Positions 1-8,270 of a stretch of 64,000 bases of DNA are shown piece after piece. Under the pieces are notes generated by a model that was not told where the DNA came from, made no database searches, and saw nothing but the letters and a program-made list of their open reading frames with translations. Where the stretch lies: assembly GCF_005925345.1 (NCBI RefSeq), contig NZ_SSHJ01000001.1:186001-250000 (forward strand), read 5' to 3'. The position numbers and the translations under genes are program-made. The DNA comes from Pedobacter ureilyticus (GTDB lineage Bacteria > Bacteroidota > Bacteroidia > Sphingobacteriales > Sphingobacteriaceae). Position 1 is the stretch's first letter. Each line of letters opens with the position of its first letter.

Positions 1-207
1 AATGCTATCGAAAAATTTGGCCCAGTACGTACCGTAAAACCCGAATTGGTTTTTGAAATTGCGTTTGAAGGTATTGCCGAAAGCAAGCGCCATAAAGCGG
101 GCTTAGCACTTCGCTTCCCACGTATCGCCAGATGGCGCAAAGACAAAAACGTAGATGAAATTAATACGTTGGATGATTTAAAAGCACTGATACCAGCTGT
201 AGAATAA
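1..207 (+). CDS. ATP-dependent DNA ligase, C-terminal fragment
   Basis: This is the last 68 codons of a gene that enters from the left edge, in frame 1, ending with TAA. The tail carries the pattern of the ligase OB-fold C-terminus: a KPELVFEIAFEGI stretch, then SKRHKAGLALRFPRI and a WR..K motif, as in the C-terminal domain of ATP-dependent ligases. The next gene is the ligase-associated DEXH helicase, which fits the ligase-associated DNA repair cassette of bacteria. The ligase should seal nicks in DNA using ATP. The adenylation domain lies outside the window, so catalytic residues cannot be checked. Confidence 0.85.
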   Translation, partial: NAIEKFGPVRTVKPELVFEIAFEGIAESKRHKAGLALRFPRIARWRKDKNVDEINTLDDLKALIPAVE

Positions 208-219
208 CAAACAAATTGT

Positions 220-290
220 CATTGCTAGTTACGAAGCAATCTTACAACGACAGCTTCTGAAACTAAGAGATTGCTTCGTACCTCGCAATG
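220..290. repeat. Intergenic palindrome (23-bp arms)
   Basis: Arms at 220-242 and 268-290 are inverted copies matching at 21 of 23 positions, around a 25-base loop. The core reads TACGAAGCAATCT and its complement. It looks like a dispersed palindromic element and could form a hairpin between the ligase and helicase genes. The right arm contains the ATG at 288, which makes that ATG a doubtful start for the helicase. Confidence 0.8.
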
Positions 291-308
291 CCGGAAACAT
301 ACAACATC

Positions 309-2759
309 ATGCAAAAAACCAAAGGCTACAAGCAGATCGTTTCTTGGCTAAAAGCCGATAAAAGAAAGCCTTTCGACTTTCAGAAAGAAACGTGGCAATA
401 TTACCTCGACGGTTATAGCGGATTGGTTAATGCCCCAACTGGTTTTGGCAAAACATTTTCGGTTTTCTTAGCGGTTGTTATTGAAGGATTAAATCAGACT
501 AGCCCTGTTAAAGGACTGCAGTTGATATGGATAACACCTTTGAGATCTCTTGCTAAAGATATTGCAAGAGCAATGAGAGAAGTCTTGGAGGCATTGCAGC
601 TTGATTGGCATGTTGGCGTTCGTAATGGGGATACTTCTCAAGCGGAGAAACTACAGCAAAAAAAAGCTATGCCCGAAATATTGCTCATTACTCCCGAAAG
701 CTTACATCTTTTACTTGCTCAAAAAAATTCCTCTAACTTATTCAAAAACCTACAATGCATTGTTGCCGATGAATGGCACGAACTATTAGGAAGTAAGCGA
801 GGTGTAATGGTAGAATTAGCGATATCAAGAATTAAAGGCTTACAGAAAGCTAATGGTAAGCAACAACTAAGGGTTTGGGGTATTTCGGCTACTATTGGTA
901 ATATTCAAGAAGCTTTAGAGGTAATTGTTCCAGAAAATGATGCGAAGAAAACCACTGTTAGAGCGCAATTAGAAAAGAAAATTGAGATAAAAACTATTTT
1001 ACCAGACAACATAGAGACTTTGCCTTGGGCAGGACATTTGGGTTTAAAGTTAGCCCACAAACTTTTGCCCATCATCAGCCAAAGCAAAACAACATTAATT
1101 TTTATCAATACTCGCGGTCAATCGGAAATGTGGTACCAGCACCTGCTGGATATTGAGCCAGATTTAGCCGGCAGAATAGCCATTCATCACGGTTCTATAG
1201 ATTTTGAGTTACGAAACTGGATTGAAGACAACCTACATAGCGGGCTTTTAAAAGCAGTTATAGCCACTTCATCGCTAGATTTAGGCGTAGATTTTAAACC
1301 CGTGGATACGGTGGTACAAATAGGCTCGCCTAAAGGTGTAGCCCGTTTTTCACAACGTGCAGGCAGGTCCGGGCACTCACCTCACGAAATTTCTAAAATT
1401 TATTTCTTGCCAACCCACGCTTTAGAAATTGTAGAAGCTGCTGCCATTAAAGAAGCAGCAAGAGAAAATAACATCGAAAGTAGAGAGCCCTTTGTAATGG
1501 TTTTCGACACCTTAATACAATACCTAGTTACTTTAGCCGTAGGCGATGGATTTGACGACAAAGTGATTTACCAAGAAATTATTAAAATCAATGCTTTCAA
1601 GCAATTATTACCGGAAGAATGGGCTTGGGCGATGCAATTCATTACCTCTGGTGGAGATAGTTTAACTGCTTACAACGAATTTAAAAAAGTGGTAAAAGAC
1701 GAAGATGGTTTATGGAAAGTGAAAAGCAGGCAAATTGCAATGCGCCACAGACTACACATTGGCACTATTGTAAGCGATGCCATGTTAAAAGTAAAATTTT
1801 TGAGCGGTGGATATATTGGCATGGTAGAAGAGTACTTTGTCTCCAAACTTAAAGCAGGCGATAGCTTTACCCTTGCCGGGCGTATTTTAGAGTTTGTACA
1901 AATCAAAGACATGACCGTTATTGTACGCCGCAGTAAGCAAAAAAAGGCAATTTCTCCAAGCTGGCTAGGCGGCCGCCTTCCGCTGTCTGCCAATTTGGGT
2001 AGTGTATTGCGTAAAAAATATAATGAAGTACTCGATAAAACACATCAAGATGAAGAGTTGGATGTAGTTTATCCTTTATTTTTAACGCAGCAAGAGCGTT
2101 CGCATGTACCTAAAAGTAATGAGTTGCTCATTGAAATGATCAACAATCGAGAAGGTTTTCACTTATTTGCCTATCCGTTCGAAGGTAGATTAGTGCATGA
2201 AATTTTGGGAGCGTTAGTAGCCTACCGATTAAGCAAGTTGGTTCCTATTACATTTTCCATAGCAATGAACGATTATGGGTTTGAGCTATTGAGCGATACG
2301 GAAATCCCAATGGATGACAGCATTGCCTATGAAGTTTTTTCTCCTAAAAATTTGGCGGAAGACATTACTTTAAGCATTAACTCTACAGAAATGGCTAGGC
2401 GAAAGTTTAGGGATATCGCCTGTATTTCTGGTTTGGTTTTTCAGGGCTACCCCGGAAAATATGTAAAAAATAAGCATCTACAATCTAGCGCTGGCTTATT
2501 TTTCAATGTATTTAACGATTTCGACAAACACAATTTATTACTTAGACAAGCTTACGAAGAGGTTTTTTATCAGCAATTAGAAGAACCCCGACTAGCAGCC
2601 GCATTGCATAGGATACAGCAGAGCAATATCGTCATCACCTATCCAAAACGTTTTACACCGCTTTCATTTCCTATCAAGGTAGATAGTTTAAGGGCTAATA
2701 TGAGTTCAGAAGAATTGGAACAACGAATAGAAAGAATGAAGAAAGAAATTTTTAAATAA
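309..2759 (+). CDS. Ligase-associated DEXH-box DNA helicase (Lhr-like)
   Basis: A superfamily 2 helicase of the Lhr-like, ligase-associated type, expected to unwind DNA in repair together with the ligase just upstream. Motif I APTGFGKT is at about residues 42-49, motif II is DEWH at about 154-157, motif III is SAT (GISATIG), and the second RecA domain ends in a QRAGRSGH motif VI. The rest is the long Lhr-type C-terminal region; 816 aa fits the family. An ATG exists 21 bases upstream (288), but it lies inside the arm of a palindromic repeat, so the start at 309 is preferred. The metallophosphoesterase that often completes this cassette is not next door. Confidence 0.9.
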   Translation: MQKTKGYKQIVSWLKADKRKPFDFQKETWQYYLDGYSGLVNAPTGFGKTFSVFLAVVIEGLNQTSPVKGLQLIWITPLRSLAKDIARAMREVLEALQLDWHVGVRNGDTSQAEKLQQKKAMPEILLITPESLHLLLAQKNSSNLFKNLQCIVADEWHELLGSKRGVMVELAISRIKGLQKANGKQQLRVWGISATIGNIQEALEVIVPENDAKKTTVRAQLEKKIEIKTILPDNIETLPWAGHLGLKLAHKLLPIISQSKTTLIFINTRGQSEMWYQHLLDIEPDLAGRIAIHHGSIDFELRNWIEDNLHSGLLKAVIATSSLDLGVDFKPVDTVVQIGSPKGVARFSQRAGRSGHSPHEISKIYFLPTHALEIVEAAAIKEAARENNIESREPFVMVFDTLIQYLVTLAVGDGFDDKVIYQEIIKINAFKQLLPEEWAWAMQFITSGGDSLTAYNEFKKVVKDEDGLWKVKSRQIAMRHRLHIGTIVSDAMLKVKFLSGGYIGMVEEYFVSKLKAGDSFTLAGRILEFVQIKDMTVIVRRSKQKKAISPSWLGGRLPLSANLGSVLRKKYNEVLDKTHQDEELDVVYPLFLTQQERSHVPKSNELLIEMINNREGFHLFAYPFEGRLVHEILGALVAYRLSKLVPITFSIAMNDYGFELLSDTEIPMDDSIAYEVFSPKNLAEDITLSINSTEMARRKFRDIACISGLVFQGYPGKYVKNKHLQSSAGLFFNVFNDFDKHNLLLRQAYEEVFYQQLEEPRLAAALHRIQQSNIVITYPKRFTPLSFPIKVDSLRANMSSEELEQRIERMKKEIFK

Positions 2760-2959
2760 GCTTTAAGCAAAATAACCTGGGGCCATTATTAACATATCCT
2801 AATCATCATAAAAAATCAATTCCTAAATAAAAAAATGGTATTTGTTAGTAAATTAGCGATATGTTTATCTCCTCAAAAATCCCATCACATTTATTTGTCA
2901 AATTCTTTAAATCCCCTATTAAATTAAAGGATAAATAAATTTCCCTCTGATAAACTAAC

Positions 2960-2967
2960 TATCTTTG
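2960..2967 (+). promoter_or_regulatory. Putative -7 element for the glucokinase gene
   Basis: TATCTTTG matches the Bacteroidota -7 consensus TAnnTTTG and lies 23 bases before the ATG at 2991. No clear TTTG -33 element is seen at the usual 19-21 base spacing, so this is tentative. It may drive the glucokinase gene and possibly gnd. Confidence 0.35.
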
Positions 2968-2990
2968 ATTATCATCAAAAAAGAGCTACT

Positions 2991-3743
2991 ATGTCGGTAA
3001 AAAAAATCTCAAAAAAAGGAAACGTGCTCACTATAGATATTGGCGGAACAAACATTAAAGCTTGTATTCTAAATGATAACGGTAAAATCATTACTGATTA
3101 CATTTCAGAACCTACACCCAAAAATGCTGGCCCTGATGATGTAATTGCTACGATTAAAAAGCTAACCAGCGATCTACAAGGCTTTGAAAAAATTTCTGTG
3201 GGTTTTCCAGGTTATGTTAGAGATGGTGTAGTACAAACAGCACCCAATTTGGGCGAAAACAAATGGTCTAATGTAGATTTGGCGGATCAAATTAGTGCTT
3301 TATTTAACAAACCGGTAAGGTTGGTTAACGATGCCGACCTACAAGGTTTAGGTATCGTAAAAGGCAAGGGCTTAGAAATTGTTTTCACCTTAGGTACTGG
3401 TTTTGGTACTGCCCTACTTTTTGACGGAGATTTGTTGCCGCACTTTGAATTGGCACATTTACCCATTACCAAAGGAGAAAGTTACGATGAATATATTGGT
3501 AAAGTTGGTTTCGAAAAAGTGGGTAAAGAAGAATGGAACGAACGACTAAAATATATCATCGAAATTTACAAAACTGTTTTCAACTACGATGTACTTTACA
3601 TTGGCGGAGGAAACTCAGCCAACATCAATTTTAAGCTAGACCATAACATCAAAATTGTTTCTAATAAAGATGGTATTAAAGGCGGCGCTAAACTTTGGAA
3701 AGCCAAAGAGAAGTTTTTGGTTTGCACCAACTTATATGAATAA
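2991..3743 (+). CDS. ROK-family glucokinase, polyphosphate-glucokinase-like
   Basis: A short ROK-family sugar kinase (250 aa). The N-terminal phosphate-binding motif DIGGTNIK is at residues 16-23, the likely catalytic aspartate is in VNDAD (113-116), and a second phosphate loop TLGTGFGT is at 133-140. The zinc-binding cysteine cluster of ROK repressors and of many ROK glucokinases is absent, and length and layout resemble polyphosphate glucokinases. It probably phosphorylates glucose to glucose 6-phosphate. The downstream genes gnd, zwf and pgl consume that product, which supports the role. Whether the donor is polyphosphate or ATP cannot be decided by eye. Confidence 0.75.
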   Translation: MSVKKISKKGNVLTIDIGGTNIKACILNDNGKIITDYISEPTPKNAGPDDVIATIKKLTSDLQGFEKISVGFPGYVRDGVVQTAPNLGENKWSNVDLADQISALFNKPVRLVNDADLQGLGIVKGKGLEIVFTLGTGFGTALLFDGDLLPHFELAHLPITKGESYDEYIGKVGFEKVGKEEWNERLKYIIEIYKTVFNYDVLYIGGGNSANINFKLDHNIKIVSNKDGIKGGAKLWKAKEKFLVCTNLYE

Positions 3744-3787
3744 AATCTATCACAACTTATATAATATTTTGTTAAAACACGATAAAA

Positions 3788-5212
3788 ATGAGTATCAATA
3801 ACACTGAAAAAAGCTACAGTTTCGGCATGATTGGTTTGGGAACCATGGGCAGAAACCTTCTATTAAATATGGCAGACCACGGTTTTTCTGTAACCGGACA
3901 CGATAAGAGCGAGAAAATGCTGGCACTACTTGAAGAAGAGGGCAAGGCACATGATCTGAAAGGATTTGCTAAGGTAGAAGACTTTGTCAATAGCCTGCAA
4001 TCTCCAAAAACCATCATTTTACTGGTGCCAGCTGGCAAAATTGTAGACGATGTGATTGCTGAAATTACGCCATTGCTAAGTGAAGGCGATATCATTATTG
4101 ACAGTGGAAATTCATATTATACTGATACAACTAGAAGATCACAAGAATTAAAAGCAAAAGGCTTGCATTTCTTTGGAATGGGAATTTCTGGTGGCGAAGA
4201 AGGTGCTCGCTTCGGCCCTAGCCTAATGCCAGGTGGCGATAAGGCCGCTTATAGCGTAGTTAAAGACTTATTGGAAGCAGTTGCTGCAAAAGTAAATGGA
4301 GAGCCTTGTGTAGCTTATATTGGTCCTGGCGCTGCTGGTCATTTTGTTAAAATGACACACAACGGAATTGAATACGCAATTATGCAGCTATTGGCCGAAA
4401 CTTACGATATCCTTAAAAATGGTTTAGGCTACGACAATGCTCAAATCCAACGAGTATTCGAAAAATGGAATAATGGTCGCCTTAAATCTTTTTTAATGGA
4501 GATTACGAAAGATGTATTTCTATTTAAGGATGAAAAAACTGGCAACTTGCTAGTAGACGAAATCAAAGATCAGGCTAAATCTAAAGGAACTGGCAAATGG
4601 ACTTCGCAAATTGCGATGGATTTAGAAGTTCCTTTAAATACGATTGATGCCTCTGTAGCTGGAAGAAATCTTTCTAAATTGAAAGATTTACGAGTGGAAT
4701 TGGAAGGTTCTTTCGGTAAGGCCACTCAAATTGAAAACGCAGTAGGTTTTGAAGAGCAGTTAGAAGAAGCATTTTACTTTGCCATGGTGTCTGCCTATGC
4801 ACAAGGAATGCACATGCTATGGAAAGCATCTGCAGAATACGGCTACGAACTAAACATGGCAGAAATCGCGAAGATTTGGAGAGGTGGCTGTATTATTCGT
4901 GCAGAGTTTTTACAAGACATCTATGAAGCCTACCAGAAGAATGCGGATTTACAGCACCTGTATCAGGATACTGCTATCCAAGAAAAGCTACAAGCTGGTT
5001 TGAAAGATACCAGAAAGGTAATTGCTTCGGCTATTAGCGCTGGTATTGCCGTACCTTGCTATGCGGCTGCAATCACTTATTTCGATACATTAAAAACAGG
5101 TAGAATGCCATCAAACTTAATACAAGCACAACGTGATTATTTTGGAGCACACACTTTTGAACGTATTGATAGTGAAGGAGTGTTTCACGCAGAATGGAAT
5201 AAATTAAGTTAA
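3788..5212 (+). CDS. gnd: 6-phosphogluconate dehydrogenase, decarboxylating
   Basis: This enzyme oxidises 6-phosphogluconate to ribulose 5-phosphate and CO2, making NADPH in the cytosol. The Rossmann motif GLGTMG is at residues 16-21, and the active-site segment HFVKMTHNGIE contains the catalytic Lys188 and Glu195. The conserved MPGG and IIRAEFL segments are also present. At 474 aa it is the long dimeric form. It lies 44 bases after the glucokinase gene and 180 bases before zwf on the same strand, so the oxidative pentose phosphate genes form one cluster. Confidence 0.96.
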   Translation: MSINNTEKSYSFGMIGLGTMGRNLLLNMADHGFSVTGHDKSEKMLALLEEEGKAHDLKGFAKVEDFVNSLQSPKTIILLVPAGKIVDDVIAEITPLLSEGDIIIDSGNSYYTDTTRRSQELKAKGLHFFGMGISGGEEGARFGPSLMPGGDKAAYSVVKDLLEAVAAKVNGEPCVAYIGPGAAGHFVKMTHNGIEYAIMQLLAETYDILKNGLGYDNAQIQRVFEKWNNGRLKSFLMEITKDVFLFKDEKTGNLLVDEIKDQAKSKGTGKWTSQIAMDLEVPLNTIDASVAGRNLSKLKDLRVELEGSFGKATQIENAVGFEEQLEEAFYFAMVSAYAQGMHMLWKASAEYGYELNMAEIAKIWRGGCIIRAEFLQDIYEAYQKNADLQHLYQDTAIQEKLQAGLKDTRKVIASAISAGIAVPCYAAAITYFDTLKTGRMPSNLIQAQRDYFGAHTFERIDSEGVFHAEWNKLS

Positions 5213-5243
5213 AAGTAAAAACTCAAAAATAAAAAATGAACTA

Positions 5244-5297
5244 GCCACAGATGCACAAATGATTTTTAAAAAAATTGATAACCTGTACATCTGTGGC
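5244..5297. repeat. Intergenic inverted repeat, GCCACAGATG family
   Basis: GCCACAGATG at 5244-5253 is inverted as CATCTGTGGC at 5288-5297, followed by a run of seven A. The first 14 bases (GCCACAGATGCACA) recur at 47472 in another intergenic region, so this is a dispersed element. It lies in the gnd-zwf gap and may act as a hairpin in the transcript. Confidence 0.65.
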
Positions 5298-5354
5298 AAA
5301 AAAATAAGAGCAAAAATTTTATCGTTTACATTAAGAAGCAACTAATATATTATT

Positions 5355-5380
5355 TTGTGTTCTTCGTGTCTTCGTGGTAA
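5355..5380. repeat. Dispersed intergenic repeat, GTGTTCTTCGTGTCTT family
   Basis: This 26-base block just before zwf closely resembles blocks at 53334-53361 and 15857-15882, and the complement of 15697-15722. All four lie between genes. Confidence 0.6.
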
Positions 5381-5392
5381 GAAATAAAAGCA

Positions 5393-6901
5393 ATGAAAAA
5401 GTCAAGTAAACTTAATCCAACCATATTTGTAATATTTGGTGGTACCGGCGATTTAAATAAGCGCAAATTGGCGCCAGCTTTATACAATTTATATACCGAA
5501 GGGTACATGCCCCCTAAATTTGCCATTATCGGGACGGGGCGTACTGCCTTTACCGACGAGAAGTATCAAAAAGAACTGCTACACAGCGTAAACGAGTTTT
5601 CTAGAAATGGCAAGGTTAAAAAAGATAAGTGGGACGTTTTTAGCCAAAACATACATTACAGTTCTATAGACGTAAAATCTCAAGAAACTTTCGAAAATTT
5701 AAAGCTAGAAATTGAAAAATATCAAGCAGATTTTGGTGAAAACACCCAGGTAATCTTTTACTTAGCGGTAGCCCCTAACCTATTTCCTTTAATTGCGCAG
5801 TGCTTACACGAATACAAACTTACCGGCAACGAAGACAACTGCAGAATTGTAATAGAAAAACCTTTTGGCCATGATTTAGAAAGTGCCAAAGAGTTAAACT
5901 TATTGCTTAGTGGCATTTTTACCGAAAAGCAAATTTACCGTATTGATCACTACTTGGGAAAAGAAACTGTTCAAAATATGATGGCCTTCCGTTTTGCCAA
6001 CTCTTTATTTGAGCCATTATGGAACAGGAACTACATTGAACATATCCAAATTTCGGTAACAGAACAGTTAGGTGTTGGCGATAGAGGTGGTTATTACGAA
6101 GGTGCAGGTGCTTTGCGTGATATGATCCAAAACCATTTACTGCAATTACTTTGTTTAGTAGGTATGGAAGCGCCTATTTCTTTCAATGCAGATGAAATTA
6201 GAGATAGAAAAGTAGAGGTATTGAGAGCAGTTCGTCCGTTTAAACCAGAAGAAATTAGTGGGCATGCAGTTCGTGGCCAGTACAGCAAAGGTTGGGTTGA
6301 AGGTAAAGAAGTACCTGGTTACCGTACCGAAAAAGGTGTAGATGCGCATTCAAATACAGAAACTTTTGCAGCAGTTAAATTCTTTATCGATAACTGGCGT
6401 TGGCAAGGCATCCCCTTCTACTTACGTACCGGAAAGAGAATGAACCAAACTTCATCCATCATTACCATACAATTTAAAGATGTTCCGCATCATATTTTCT
6501 CTAACAACGTAGCCGAAACTTGGCAGCAAAACAGGTTAATCATCAGCATACAGCCAGAAGCAAGTATTAGGTTGCAAGTACAATCTAAACGCCCAGGATT
6601 AGACATGGTACTTAACCCTGTTGATATGGTGTTTAACTACAAAGGCACTTATGAGAACGACTCGCCAGAAGCTTACGAAACTTTATTGTTAGACGCTATG
6701 ACAGGCGACCAAACCCTATTTATGCGTGGCGATCAAGTAGAAGCTGCTTGGGAACTGGTAATGCCGATAATCCATAGTTGGGAGAATAAAAAATCATTGA
6801 GTTTCCCTAACTACGCCGCAGATAGTTGGGGGCCGGAAGAAGCCGAAGCATTGATTGCCAAAGATGGTTACCATTGGTTTACTTTACCGATTAAAGACTA
6901 A
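5393..6901 (+). CDS. zwf: Glucose-6-phosphate 1-dehydrogenase
   Basis: It catalyses NADP-dependent oxidation of glucose 6-phosphate to 6-phosphogluconolactone, the first step of the oxidative pentose phosphate pathway. The nucleotide-binding motif GGTGDLNKRK is at residues 16-25, and the signature RIDHYLGK at 183-190 includes the substrate-binding lysine and nearby histidine. Length (502 aa) is normal. The gene sits between gnd and pgl on the same strand; pgl follows after 83 bases. Confidence 0.96.
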   Translation: MKKSSKLNPTIFVIFGGTGDLNKRKLAPALYNLYTEGYMPPKFAIIGTGRTAFTDEKYQKELLHSVNEFSRNGKVKKDKWDVFSQNIHYSSIDVKSQETFENLKLEIEKYQADFGENTQVIFYLAVAPNLFPLIAQCLHEYKLTGNEDNCRIVIEKPFGHDLESAKELNLLLSGIFTEKQIYRIDHYLGKETVQNMMAFRFANSLFEPLWNRNYIEHIQISVTEQLGVGDRGGYYEGAGALRDMIQNHLLQLLCLVGMEAPISFNADEIRDRKVEVLRAVRPFKPEEISGHAVRGQYSKGWVEGKEVPGYRTEKGVDAHSNTETFAAVKFFIDNWRWQGIPFYLRTGKRMNQTSSIITIQFKDVPHHIFSNNVAETWQQNRLIISIQPEASIRLQVQSKRPGLDMVLNPVDMVFNYKGTYENDSPEAYETLLLDAMTGDQTLFMRGDQVEAAWELVMPIIHSWENKKSLSFPNYAADSWGPEEAEALIAKDGYHWFTLPIKD

Positions 6902-6946
6902 AAAGTTAAAGACTGTGAGTTATGAGTTGAAAGTTTGGAAGTCCGT

Positions 6947-6977
6947 CTTGATACTCATATCTCCATACTCCTATCTC
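6947..6977. repeat. Short GATACTCA/ATACTCC low-complexity block
   Basis: This stretch before pgl holds three variants of a TACTC unit (GATACTCAT, CATACTCC, CTATCTC). It resembles, in reverse orientation, the GAGTATC repeats at 45844-45900. Confidence 0.4.
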
Positions 6978-6984
6978 AAAATAA

Positions 6985-7704
6985 ATGAAACTAAACATAT
7001 TCAGTAACCAAACCGAATTAAACGAGCAATTAGCGCAATACGTAATTACAGTTGCCCAAAAAGCGATTGCAGAAAAAGGACGCTTTGATTTTGTATTAAC
7101 AGGCGGAAGTTCGCCTAAAGGTTTATATCAACTTTTATCAACTACATACAAAAATCAAATAGATTGGGATAAAACCTACTTCTTTTTTGGGGACGAAAGA
7201 ACGGTACTGCCTTTTGAAAAAGACTACAATGGTTTAATGGCCAAAGAAAGCTTTTTCGATAATTTAGAGCTGCAAGATGAACATATCTTTTATGTAGATA
7301 CCAATTTATCTCCAGAAGAAGCTGCTGCTGATTATAAACAAAAATTAGATGCGCATTTTGCAGGCTCAGCTATAGTTTTCGATTTGATATTATTAGGCAT
7401 GGGCGATGATGCACACACCGCTTCGATTTTTCCGCACACTACATTGGTAAATAACCAAGAGCTTACTGTAGCTAGCGTTTGGGTAGAAAAATTAAACACC
7501 AATAGGGTAAGTTTAACTGCTCCATTAATTAACCAAGCTAAGCACGTGGTATTTATCACATTTGGAGCAAACAAAGCTATAGCGCTACATAATGTATTGG
7601 GCGGTACGCAAGATTTTGCTAATTACCCATCGCAATTAATTAAACCCACAAATGGCGATTTACAGTGGTTTGTTGATGAAGCGGCTACAAGCTTGTTAAA
7701 GTAA
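6985..7704 (+). CDS. pgl: 6-phosphogluconolactonase
   Basis: This is a DevB-type 6-phosphogluconolactonase that hydrolyses the product of Zwf to 6-phosphogluconate. The phosphate-binding LTGGSSP segment is at residues 38-44, and the active-site motif GMGDDAHTA at 138-146 contains the catalytic histidine (144). Length (239 aa) is typical. It is the last gene of the gnd-zwf-pgl cluster, and a strong hairpin starts 15 bases after its stop. Confidence 0.93.
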   Translation: MKLNIFSNQTELNEQLAQYVITVAQKAIAEKGRFDFVLTGGSSPKGLYQLLSTTYKNQIDWDKTYFFFGDERTVLPFEKDYNGLMAKESFFDNLELQDEHIFYVDTNLSPEEAAADYKQKLDAHFAGSAIVFDLILLGMGDDAHTASIFPHTTLVNNQELTVASVWVEKLNTNRVSLTAPLINQAKHVVFITFGANKAIALHNVLGGTQDFANYPSQLIKPTNGDLQWFVDEAATSLLK

Positions 7705-7718
7705 AGTAGCTTAATTGT

Positions 7719-7759
7719 ACTTTCGAGGCAAGATCTGTAAATTATCTTACCTCGAAAGT
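7719..7759 (+). terminator. Hairpin terminator after pgl
   Basis: Arms at 7719-7734 and 7744-7759 pair at 15 of 16 positions around a 9-base loop. The position directly after the pgl stop suits transcription termination. There is no long T-run, so it may instead protect the 3' end of the mRNA. Confidence 0.6.
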
Positions 7760-8080
7760 CTATTCATAAAGCCCCATTAGTTGCTACACAATACACTCTT
7801 TTAAAACTTTCTAACTTATTCCCGTAAGAATAGAGGTATCTCATTTTATTTCCAGCCTTTACCAACAAGAACTTTTTATTTTAATCTGGATTTGATAACC
7901 GCAGTGGTTTTCATGCCGATTTCATCTATTTTACAATGGCTATATCTGTTCCCCTTTGGCACCGATGTTGAAAATAGTGCAGGTACGATATCGACTCACT
8001 AAAAGTATGCTCACATTTTTTAACGAAGGAAAATGCGAAGAAAATAGATGCGTAATCCAGACTTGTAAAACCCAATACAC
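7760..8080. other. Gene-free stretch with no recognised feature
   Basis: Between the pgl hairpin and the candidate small RNA no open frame with coding character was recognised on either strand, and no repeat is shared with the rest of the window. A sigma-54-like string at 7956-7971 was noted and not accepted. Confidence 0.4.
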
Positions 8081-8119
8081 CAAAAATAAAAAAGGGCCAA
8101 GAAACTAGTTCCTGACCCT
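8081..8119 (-). terminator. Rho-independent terminator on the minus strand
   Basis: Bases 8093-8119 fold, in minus-strand RNA, into an 11-bp stem that includes two G-U pairs, around a 5-base loop. The stem is followed by six U, an A and five more U (plus bases 8093 down to 8082). On the plus strand the two G-U pairs become mismatches, so the signal is strand specific. It could end a small RNA starting near 8155 or the long transcript from the uronate operon. Confidence 0.75.
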
Positions 8120-8155
8120 ACATCTACCTATGAAAAACATACCCCCGAAAGGGTA
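8082..8155 (-). ncRNA. Candidate small RNA of about 74 nt
   Basis: A promoter-like pair (-33 TTCG, 20-base spacer, -7 TACATTTG at 8160-8191) would start transcription near 8153-8155. The transcript would begin with a compact hairpin (8140-8155, 5-bp stem) and end in the strong terminator at 8081-8119. No open frame is present. An alternative is that this is simply the 3' untranslated tail of the gapN-like gene, whose stop lies at 8271. The family is not recognised. Confidence 0.45.
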
Positions 8156-8159
8156 AGCC

Positions 8160-8191
8160 CAAATGTAAAAACAATTTTTTAATATTCCGAA
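8160..8191 (-). promoter_or_regulatory. Putative promoter of the candidate small RNA
   Basis: On the minus strand TTCG (8188-8191) and TACATTTG (8160-8167) are separated by 20 bases. The -7 element matches TAnnTTTG exactly; the -33 differs from TTTG by one base. It lies 80-111 bases beyond the stop of the upstream gene. Confidence 0.5.
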
Positions 8192-8270
8192 CTTTTACAA
8201 GAAAATATTCTTAATATTTTTGTTTTGCGTACAAATACCATTGAGTAACAGGCTAAATACGTTTTTGGCA

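Noticed and set aside
288..308. ATG at 288 as helicase start
   Set aside because: It lies inside the arm of an intergenic palindrome, and the family-like N-terminus starts at 309.
7956..7971. TTTGGCACC with TTGA resembling a sigma-54 promoter
   Set aside because: The -12 part lacks GC and no plus-strand gene or RNA-like structure follows before the minus-strand sRNA candidate.
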